Below are positions 55,240-64,000 of a DNA stretch of 64,000 nt, in pieces. The stretch comes from Onthophagus taurus. Its lineage: Eukaryota > Arthropoda > Insecta > Coleoptera > Scarabaeidae. The notes beneath the pieces are model-generated. The model had not been told where the DNA came from. It ran no database searches and saw only the letters and a program-made list of their open reading frames with translations. The stretch is taken from positions 248,001-312,000 of the forward strand of contig NC_091968.1 in assembly GCF_036711975.1 (NCBI RefSeq), given 5' to 3'. The translations under genes were made by a program, and so were the position numbers. The first letter of the stretch is position 1; each line of letters opens with the position of its first letter.

Positions 55240-57412
55240 CTATGCCTTTGTAGTATCGATTATTACCCCGCAGATTGACGTCACTGGTTCGATACAGTCA
55301 GAATAAAAGATAGCCTATACTGTGGTACAGTCTATATAAAATATTTAAACCTCGCATCGTGTTGTGTTGTTCATAGAACCAGCTACGTCACTGACCCACC
55401 TTGCCTCTCAGAGGAGGAGAATCGGTATTAGGTAACCTTATGTTCTATAGACCTTGGTAATAGAGACCATGGTGTGCAATCTTACTACTATAAAAATGTA
55501 GACCCAGGTTTTAGTACCCTCACAATCCACTGGATGACGTTGTAGACTGAATTTGTAGCAATCTGCATTATCTACACAAACAAAGCGCTTGTAGCCATAG
55601 AAAAATTTATATGTAACGTCAAACTCAAAGGGCTCAAAGGTGAACGTCACATTTTTGTTTTGTCGTTTGGTGTGATAACTGGTGATAACACCTTTGTATA
55701 AGTAAATATTCTTCCTTACTTTCCTTTGGCTTAGTGTTTTATATCCTTTAGTTAAGTGTTTAAATAAGTTAGGGCCACTTTCACCACCTCTTCATAAGTT
55801 TATCCGATAGATAAATTGGCGCTCTTAAATGAGAGCAATATATATTATATTTAAAATTATGAATTTTATCTTGGAAAAACTATAAATTCATATTTTTTGC
55901 ATTTATTTGTAAAATGTACTTGACCTCTTCAAAATAAAGTATTGGTATAAACCGGTATAGAAATACCTATATTTAAATTTCGCGCTTTAACCTAGTTCCC
56001 TCACAATCCCCTTGGAAGCGCTGAATGTACCAAAAAATAGTAGGGAGATGACCTTCTATATACATAATATATATAAATTTTTCTATGATACAGACACTCT
56101 ATTACATCCATGGTTTTGTTTTGACACTGTCACACTGCAAGCGCTATCTAACGGACAATTTAACTTGTTTCAGACGTCACAGAAAAGCCGCGATATTTTA
56201 TAAACGTCATGTACATAAATGTCAATAAAAATCAAATATTACAACTATTTTTGCATTATTTTAGCAATTCTAACTAATAAATATAAGAAATAAAAATAAT
56301 CACAATATTTAAATGCCGTGTTTTATAATTTATTGATAAGAGTGAAAATAATACATTTACTTAAAAAAAATAAGTACAAAAATTATTACAATAAGCGTTG
56401 AGCAAAATAATACTAAATTTTTAATTCTTTTTTTGATTAATCGATAAACATTTTATTGCCAACACTATGTAAAAACATTCTCCTTTTATAAACTATACGT
56501 GGATAATTTAGTACATTACTAGTATTAGTATTTATTTTATTAATCAACACTAAAAAGTAATTAACCGAGCCCGTGATCCTCGAAAAATCCTTGTGGGGTC
56601 TCTTCCTGCAACAAAAAAATATAAACACTCGAAATATTAGTTAAGTTTCAATAACCATTTAAAGAATTATAAATGAGGCGTATATGAAAGTGGATAAAAT
56701 CAGCAATTTACGTACCTTATTATAATTATCTTTTAAGTGTGGAAATATCCACGTTCATACATTTCACTCAATTATCATAATAAAAGAAAAGATACATAAA
56801 CTAATTTTAAGTACAATATTAAATTTATTGACACATCAAAAGGTTAGTTTAAGAGAAAACTACATACGTACAAAAACACTTATTAAAAATACTTTCTTTG
56901 GCACAAAAAATTAAGCTATGCACCATTTTTACCCTTAACTAATTACCCCGCTATTGCTAAAAGACCTTAACCCCAAACAATCTCACAACTTGTAATTTGT
57001 GATATGTAATTTTTTAAATACATCATCATCTATAAATATTACAAAAGATCCACAAAAAATAATGTGCACTAAGAGTTAATTCTTTTTATAAAATACTACT
57101 TTTTAGATTATGTTAGTCTTACGATTATGTTTAACAAAAATATGTTAGAACAAACAAAAAGTTAGATTTAAATTATGTTAAGAATTAAAATAGTCCCACG
57201 TCCCTTAACGCTCCTTCTACGGCCTCGTCCTTTTGTGCAAAACAACAACAATTAAAAGAAATGTACAAAAGAGAAATTATCTTTTTATAATTAACTACAA
57301 ATTTGTGTTAGTATGTGCTATGTACAAGAACTATATGGAGGATATTTACACACTTATACAAATAATATAAATTTAAACAAAATCATCGTCTGATGAAAAT
57401 ATTAAATATATA
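55240..57412. other. Stretch without a recognised gene, with repeat fragments
   Basis: A segment near 55425-55470 is an inverted copy of 51585-51643, so a larger inverted repeat may enclose the P-like element and its MITE. A second diverged copy lies near 56085-56130. The remainder is AT-rich with no coding pattern. Confidence 0.5.
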
Positions 57413-58762
57413 CAGGGTGATTTATAACATACGGAGGAGACTAAATGGGTAGGTACTTGAGGTCAAACTGAAGAGATTTTCTTAATAATGTTTTGTTAAA
57501 ATCTTAATAGTTACATAGATATCGCATGTCAATTTTTTAAATAAGTTAGCGTCAACTTTTGAGAACCACTGATATTCACTAAAGAACAATTAAAATACTT
57601 ATGAAAAAGTTATGTATGTGTTTATGCTTTTATTGATAAATAATTTAAAACTCTGCCTGACGCGTTTCGGCGATCTACGCCATCTTCGGAGGCTTTCGTC
57701 CTTGTTGGTTATGTCAACATAAAATATAAGTCATTCTTTCTATGTGCGGTACAATCACCCTGTATACAGGATGATTTATAACATACAGAGCAGATTAAAA
57801 GGGTAGGTACTAGGGGCCAAACTGAAGATATTTTCTTAATAATGTTTTGACTACAACGTAATAATCACAAAAATATAGAACGTTAAAGTTGTATTAATGG
57901 CCGAGCATTTCTTACGATACGAACTGCGAATATTTCGGGGTTACTTAAACAATGCATAATTAGCACCAATAATAAAATCTTTGTAATATGACAGTTACGG
58001 CTATTTAAAAATTTGTTAAATCGCTCAAAAACTGGCGTTTGTTTGTTGAGAACCGCTGATACCATGTTTTTATTGCTGCCAATCCATTGATTTGGTTACC
58101 TAGCAGCGGACATGTCATTTAACAAGTATTTTAATTGTTCTTTACTGAATATCTGTGGTTCTCAAAAATGGACGATAACTTATTTATAGCTATTAACATA
58201 CCGAGAAATGTTATGACATTTATTACAGCCGCAGATGTCAGATTGAAATCCGAGCTCGAAGAGCGAGGATTTTAAGACATCTAAGACTCTATCTCTATTT
58301 GTCAACAAATATTTTATTTTTTTAAACTTCATTAATTTGTAAAATGATTGACGTTAATTTACCTAAACTAACTAATGCATCACACTTTTTCGGGTTGTTT
58401 TAATTGCATGGTGAACATAAATAATTACTATTATTAAAAATAGCATTAGGTTTCTGTTCCATTGTTACTTAAAATTTTCATAATTAAGGTTTATTAAATA
58501 TGTAGCTTCTTTTCCTGTATTGTAAAAATATAACATTACCAATATGTCATTTTTACATTCTTAATACAGTTATAAGGTTCATTACAAACCAACTTTTGTG
58601 AATGTTAAGAACTTTCTTACAGCCTGAAACCGGTAAAAAAATTAACATGCGATATCTATTTAACTATTAAGTTTTTAACAAAACATTATTAACAAAATCT
58701 TTTCAGTTTAACCCCAAGTATCTACCCTTTTAGTCTGCTCTGTATGTTATAAATCATCCCTG
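57413..58762. mobile_element. Two adjacent fold-back elements (E1 57413-57762, E2 57767-58762)
   Basis: E1 starts CAGGGTGATT and ends AATCACCCTG. After TATA, E2 starts CAGGATGATTTATAACATAC and ends with its mirror image (ATAAATCATCCCTG, 58762). The left parts of E1 and E2 are homologous. E1's AAGAACAATTAAAATACTTA (near 57581) has an inverted match in E2 near 58110. Neither encodes protein. E1 contains a GATGGCGTAG/GCCGAAACGCGTC motif on the minus strand at 57650-57700. Confidence 0.75.
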
Positions 58763-59152
58763 TATATAAAATATACCAGAAATATAGGCCCAATTTCATA
58801 ATCAACTTTATGCATTTGTTAAAAATACAAACCAAGCGTCATCCCCAACATGTATACACATTTCGTCGTCGCGAAGTCAATGGCCGTGGTTTATCGGTTC
58901 CTGATATCTCGGACAACATATACAGGTGTATCTAAATGACTGCAACAAGGGATTTTTTACAAACTTCAAGGGTTGATTCTTTAGTGAATTTTAAGGGTAC
59001 TTTAATATACAGGATGCCCCGCAACGATTGTACAAAACTGCATCAGCGTATTCTATGATCAAAAATAAACAAAAAAAGCCTAATAAACATAGGTCCGAAA
59101 ATGGACCATTTTCGAGATATTCAAAGATTTAGTTTCATAAGTTGATATTGTT

Positions 59153-59551
59153 GTATGTATGTATGTATGTTACGGGGAGTGCGTATACTATACGCGGCAC
59201 CTAGGCCCCAACGGGCCCCTTGTACATCCTCCTCTAAGAGGTCTGAGATGTTAAACGCGAGCTTAACTCGAATTCTGGCTGATTCCGCTTCCTGACCGAC
59301 CCCCCTCACCGGGCGTGCTATGGCACAGGCCCAGTGCGGGTTCGCCCCTGTCAGGTGCCGCTCAACGATGCCACTCACTCGCTGGCCCCTCCGTACCAAG
59401 GTGGAGCAAAGCTGCTCATCAACCTTGGCCCGGGTACGCTCTCACGAAGTGTGTGCTTCATGAGCGCTAACGCGCGTTCAGCCATGTGTTCAAACCCCTT
59501 ACACACATGGGTGATAACGACAACCAGAGGTGTACGACTGGTTGCCGGATA
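59153..59551 (-). mobile_element. GC-rich retroposon (SINE or 3' end of a non-LTR element)
   Basis: TTGATATTGTT is duplicated at both ends (59142-59152, 59552-59562). On the minus strand the insert ends in four CATA units, the tail of a reverse-transcribed copy. Its GC content is far above its surroundings. An open frame on the minus strand (from about 59399) shows no domain I can name. Confidence 0.75.
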
Positions 59552-59632
59552 TTGATATTGTTAACATCATCAATTTAAATTTGTTTTTATAATAATTAAG
59601 TCGTTACTATGATTACGATAAGTTGTCTAATC

Positions 59633-59955
59633 CAAGGACAGTAGAATCTAACAGGACTGCTACATCCATTGTTGTGACAACCTGCCCGCAAACTACGTCA
59701 CACCATTTGCCACGCCCAGCTGTTGTTGTGGTCTATGCGTTGCTGTGTATTTGTAGAGGTTATATCGTAGACATATTCATATTATTTTTGAAGTTTTATG
59801 TTTTTAGACGTATTAATGTCTATCATATAACCTTTAAAAACACAGACAGTTACCAGGCGTGGCAAATACTGTGACGTAGATGGCGGGCAACCAACCCGTA
59901 GTGGGCTACAAAAATACAATGCATGTAGCAGTCCTGTTAGATTCTACTGTCCTTG
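59633..59955. mobile_element. 323-bp MITE, copy 3
   Basis: CAAGGACAGTAGAATCTAAC ends, same length as the copy at 11789-12111, reverse orientation. GTCTAATC is duplicated exactly at 59625-59632 and 59956-59963. Confidence 0.88.
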
Positions 59956-60028
59956 GTCTAATCAAAAAAAAATAATAGTACTTGACGAAATTATTATTTT
60001 ACTATTTAATTTAATAAAACTATTAAGT

Positions 60029-61164
60029 ATGGCTCCTATTAATTACTCCAAGGAAGAGATGGCGGATATGGTGTATTGTTACGGACTAGCTGATGGAAAT
60101 GCGTCGTTAGCAGCTCGTCATTACGCGCAAAGGTTCCCGAACAGACGATTGCCTAATAGTCACACCTTTAGCAGACTATTTCTTAGATTAAAAGAAACGG
60201 GAAGCGTAACCCACAGCCATTCCACGGAGAGACATTACACAAGGCCGGTGGAATTAGAAGAAGCAGTTTTGAGAAGAGTCGATGAAAATGCCTCAACCAG
60301 CATTAGAAGAATTTCTGCACAAGAAAACATTAACAAAACAACCGTTCACCGCATTTTAAGGGAGCAGTTGCTTTATCCTTATCATTACAACACCGTTCAA
60401 GCTCTAACAGAACATGATGGCGAAAAAAGAGAGATTTTTTGTAGGTGGGCCATACAGGAAGAGGTAGTAAACGTCGACTTTCCCATAAACATTATATTTA
60501 CGGATGAAGCAACATTTACTCAAAGCGGAATTTTTAATATTCATAATGAGCACGTTTGGAGCGATGAAAATCCCCATGCAATACTAGAAACTCATCAGCA
60601 GTGGCGATTCAGTGTTAATGTATGGGCTGGAGTTATAGCTGATCAGTTATTAGGTCCATTTTTTCTTCCAAAGAGATTGACAGCCGATGCCTACATACAT
60701 TTTTTACAAAATGACCTTACAGAGGCATTTGATGAATTACCTCAACAAATTCTAGAAGATTGCTACTTTATGCACGATGGAGCACCAGCACATTATGCAC
60801 GCGCTACTCGAGCATACTTAAATAACAGATTTGGCAATAAGTGGATTGGCCGAGGAGGCCACCTCGTTCGCCAGATTTAAATCCGTTAGATTTTTGGTTT
60901 TGGGGACATTTAAAACAAATTGTTTATTCTGAAGACGTTCAAAATGTGCAGGATTTGAAGAATAAAATTAGTAACGCATTTGACACAGTAAAACAAATTC
61001 CTGGTATCTTTGAACGCATTAGAAGTTCATTTAGAAAACGTATCCGTTTATTGAACATTTATTATGACATGAATCTTTTCCAATTTGTTAAATATTCGTT
61101 GTTTTTATGCTGGTTGAACGATTTTCTTCGACAATCTTTGTTACTTGTTTTGTTAAATTATTAA
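60029..61164 (+). pseudogene. Mariner-like transposase (DUF4817 type), single frameshift
   Basis: The ATG at 60029 begins MAPINYSKEEMADMVYCYGL, the N-terminal DUF4817 helix-turn-helix, followed by a second DNA-binding region (STSIRRISAQENINKTTVHR). DDE motifs are FTDEATFTQSG (near 60500), MHDGAPAHYAR (near 60770) and, after a one-base slip near 60850, SPDLNPLDFWFWG (near 60873). Reading through the slip, about 37 residues separate the second and third Asp. The frame then stays open to 61164. Except for this slip the gene is complete, so the copy is young. Confidence 0.9.
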
Positions 61165-61653
61165 TGAACTGTATTAATTAACTTAATATTATCTTATTAA
61201 ACTTTATCTTAACCATGGTAATCATATAATTACTGCATCTAAATCGTTAGAATTAATGATGTTTACAATAGGTCAGCTTATGAAACTAAAAGTTTGAATA
61301 TCTCGAAATTGGTCCATTTTCGGACCTATGTTTATTAGACTTTTCTTGTCTGTTTTCGATTAGAGAATACGCTGATGCAGTATTGTACAATCGTTGCGGG
61401 ACACCCTGTATAAATAATGAGCGACTTCGGCTCCCCTAAGGAGCTATGTACATCCCTTCAAAACGGGCGGAAAATTTTGGTTTATTTTTTTTCTCAAAAA
61501 CCCTACATATACGCTAGGAAAATGAAATTTGGGGACTAAGTTTAGCTCCTAATAGAGCACGTTTCTAGCTTATGGTTCATATATTAAAGTACCTTTAAAA
61601 TTCACTAAAGAATCAGCCCTTGAAGTTTGTTGCAGTAATTCAGATACATCCTG

Positions 61654-62334
61654 TATACAGTGTGTCCAGATTTCGATGCTCATCATTCGGCTATTATAAG
61701 AGATAGAGCAACGGTTAAATGTTTCGGGGAATGTTTTGCAGAATTCAATGCTCGCAACAAATCATATTTCAAATTCATCCTCACTTTTTTCGTTTTTGAG
61801 ATATTTTGGAAAAACTGAAATTTATATTGCTTATATTGTTAAGACTAGTTTTTGGTCTGAACAGAAACTATCGATATTCATTTGCTTCCAAGTTATTAGG
61901 TCTTTAATTAAACTAAAACTAGAACTAACACTAGCACTATCAAGTTATCTTCAGAAACAAAAAAAGTTCAAAGTTGTTTCTGAAGAAGGTTGCAACATGA
62001 CATCCGAAACGTCAAACATTTTTTCAAAAAGCGCACGGCTTAACCCGAAAGTTTCTAGTTCTAGTTTAATTAATACCAGCCGTGAAAGCCTTTGTACTTT
62101 TATTAGCTCTTTGTTTTTTTTTTATGGCGGCCATATTGGATTCTTGATTAGTTAGTCCCTAAAAAGAGCTTTTTGATAATGTATAGCATATTGCCTAAAA
62201 CGTGATGAATTCATTGTTTTTTCAAACTGTTTATGATAACACTGGGGAATCTAAGCATGTTACAGAAAAACTTTTACAACGAAAGTTGTGGCAAATATTA
62301 TTCTTAACAAAATTTCTCTCTTGCACTTGAAAAT
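61654..62334. other. Repeat debris without a gene
   Basis: TACAGTGTGTCCAGATTTCG at about 61658 looks like the end of another M1-like element. A segment near 61978-62020 has CTGAAGAAGG and CCGAAACGTC, a motif pair like that at 57650-57700. No supported coding region. Confidence 0.4.
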
Positions 62335-63660
62335 ATGATGAATTCGTTGTTCTTCTATGCTGACGATAATAAAATATTCACAAGGATCGGGTCTAATCTG
62401 GATTGTCTTAGATTACAGAAGGATTTTGACCGCCTGCATGACTACTGTCGCCTCAACAAACTTTACCTAAATTATGACAAATGCCAAAAAATTACATTTA
62501 CTTGGAAACGTTATCCTCTCAACTTTTTTTACTTTTGGATAATAATAATAATAATATACCTTTATTTACGTTATGAAAACAAAAATACAGAGACACAATA
62601 GAAAAATCAAAGATAGGCGTAAATAAAGTGCGAAAGAAAGAAAAAATTAACCCCGGCAATATGCCATAAAAAAAAACCGTGTACATGGACAGAGACATAG
62701 CAACTGGCGCAAGCCGGAGTAGCCACCAAAACTGCAGAGCTAGTTTGTGTGTGGCGTTCTCTAATTAATCTTCATCGATCCATTTATAAAACTTACTTAA
62801 AAAAAAAACTTTACATAAAACTCTCTGTACCTAATAGAGTTAGTTTACTAACAGAACAAGAAAAAGAAAACAAAAAAAACAAGAAAACTAATGAGAAACA
62901 AAAAAAAAATATATATTATAACCACTAATCTCAACTATTTAATAGTAGTATTTGTTAAACCATAATATGAAACATGTCCTCAATTTGTGGTTCAGTGAGC
63001 GATCTAGCCCACATTTTCGCTGTCCGTTTCAAATTAATCTTTTGCTGATTCAAATTCTTTGATGTTAGAAATTCAATAAACTCATTGTATACCCTAGCCA
63101 AATAAAAAGTAAAGTGTTTTTGTGCTATTGATTTATTTGTTCGAATTGCAATGGCAAGCCCGTGAGATGTAGTTCGCGTACAATAACAATGGGATGGGAA
63201 TGTTAAATCCCTTTGAGTGTTAACTGCCTTAATCACGACTGTCGTGACATACAACTGTTTTACTGTCATCAAACCAGATTCTTCAAACAACAGTACAGAA
63301 GGATAGATACGAGGTTTATGTAACATTACTTTCATAACAAGTTTTTGGGCTGTAATTAAATAATAAAAGATAAAATAAAAGATCTTGGCATTATATTGGA
63401 TCTCAAATTGCGATTTCATCATCATATTGAATAAATCAGTAAGAATTTCACGAATTTTTTGTGTATAAAAACCCTTTACTTAGCATTTGTCTACAGTGTG
63501 CTATGTTATGGTTCCGTAATACGGAACTCCATGTATGTGGCGTATCGCGATCGTATTGAAGCTATTCCGCTACGCATTGTACGTTATTTGGCACATAAAT
63601 TTCATCTTCCTTATTGTAGTATTCAACGAGTTGTTTCTGACTTGGTCTTCCTTTTCAAGT
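62335..63660 (+). pseudogene. CR1/Jockey-like reverse transcriptase fragment, split by another retroelement
   Basis: The first part (62335-62520) encodes LFFYADDNKIFTRIGSNLDC and LHDYCRLNKLYLNYDKCQ, the active-site half of a non-LTR reverse transcriptase. It resumes at about 63376 with DLGIILDLKLRFHHHIE, then LYLAFVYSVLCYGSVI and RIVRYLAHKF, in the order of the same protein. About 840 bases of another element lie between. A stop follows HHHIE. Confidence 0.78.
62533..63375 (-). mobile_element. Minus-strand non-LTR fragment nested in the previous element
   Basis: On the minus strand the frame from about 63425 down to 62955 encodes the C-terminal part of a reverse transcriptase protein (LVMKVMLHKPRIYPSVLLFE, MTVKQLYVTTVVIKAV, and a final CTRTTSHGL). 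It ends in a repeated TTA tail at 62533-62550. It lies within the plus-strand CR1/Jockey-like fragment. Confidence 0.7.
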
Positions 63661-63688
63661 TTGTCTCAAACAAGACCATTTTATATAC

Positions 63689-64000
63689 AGGTGTATCTGA
63701 ATGACTGCAACAAACTTCAAGGGGTGATTCTTTAGTGAATTTTAAGGGTACTTTGATATATGAACCATGGGCGACTTCGGCTCCTCTAAGGAGCTACACC
63801 CCTCCGAAAATGGCGGAAAATTTTGGTTTAATTTTTTTTTCTCAAAAACCATAAACGCTAGGAAAATGAAATTTGGGGAATATGTTTAACTCATAATAGG
63901 GCACGTTTTGACCCTATTTGTACTTTCAACCTACCCTTCTAAACTACTAAACGTAACCACCCCCGTTCAATTTATGCCTAGATTTTTTTTATGAAGATGA
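63689..64000. mobile_element. Fold-back element F1, third copy, cut by the window edge
   Basis: CAGGTGTATCTGAATGACTG begins at 63689 after TA and runs with very high identity to the left arm of the copy at 9202, without the hAT insertion present there. It confirms the uninterrupted arm sequence (GGGCGACTTCGGCTC). Confidence 0.88.

Larger units (their letters stand above)
59010..61408 (+). mobile_element. Mariner-like element with about 130-bp inverted repeats and two internal insertions
   Basis: CAGGATGCCCCGCAACGATT (59010) is mirrored by AATCGTTGCGGGACACCCTG (61408), with TA at each border. Inverted repeats continue to about 59140 and from about 61275. The element carries a nearly complete transposase (60029-61164), a retroposon (59153-59551) and the 323-bp MITE (59633-59955), both between the left repeat and the gene. 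Confidence 0.9.
58923..61653. mobile_element. Fold-back element F1, second copy, split by a mariner element
   Basis: CAGGTGTATCTAAATGACTG starts at 58923 and the mirror end TTCAGATACATCCTG ends at 61653. The remaining left arm is 58923-59007; the rest (61411-61653) follows the mariner insertion. Compared with the copy at 9202, its interior is heavily deleted. Confidence 0.8.

Overview
The window is eukaryotic: AT-rich DNA with short GT-AG introns, ordinary animal genes cut by introns, and a very dense, nested load of transposable elements. The gene set (MCM2, ZCCHC10, a diacylglycerol kinase theta, PIG-X, a GH19 chitinase) and the element types (Tc1/mariner, Tigger, P-like with THAP, Transib-like, hAT, Copia, several non-LTR clades) point to an insect, most likely a beetle. 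The order is an inference from overall character, not from a diagnostic gene.

Layout. 1-6.1 kb is transposon debris: the end of a long-inverted-repeat element, a Tc1/IS630-like transposase gene with its own intron that is split by a Transib-like element, and a complete but dead Tc1 element. 6.3-8.0 kb holds the last two coding exons of MCM2 on the plus strand. 8-12.4 kb is transposase remnants and two fold-back elements, one carrying a hAT element and one a 323-bp MITE. ZCCHC10 (minus strand, 12.9-13.3 kb) lies head to head with DGK theta (plus strand, 14.7-43.0 kb), with a GC-rich block between them.

DGK theta is the core of the window. Eleven shared coding exons can be joined in frame (three C1 domains, Ras-association-like region, split kinase domain), followed by either of two tandem, homologous terminal exons. 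Its introns are where the elements sit. Intron 6 is almost entirely one 5.6-kb fold-back mariner-like element holding a defective Tc1 and an intact Tigger. Intron 7 holds a 363-bp satellite array and a Copia element with at least four further insertions. Intron 11 holds two more inverted-repeat elements.

Downstream, a purine-biased non-LTR retrotransposon (44.2-46.96 kb, minus) is followed by two compact minus-strand genes, PIG-X (four exons) and a single-exon GH19 chitinase. The last 13 kb is again mobile DNA: a hairpin MITE, a P-like element with THAP exons, a MITE in almost the same target site, stacked fold-back and mariner elements, and two interleaved non-LTR fragments.

The genes do not form an operon or an obvious pathway. 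Points worth a second look are the RSS-like ends of the Transib-like element, the duplicated last exon of DGK theta, and the repeated finding of Tc1/mariner-type elements in which both inverted arms carry pieces of the transposase gene.
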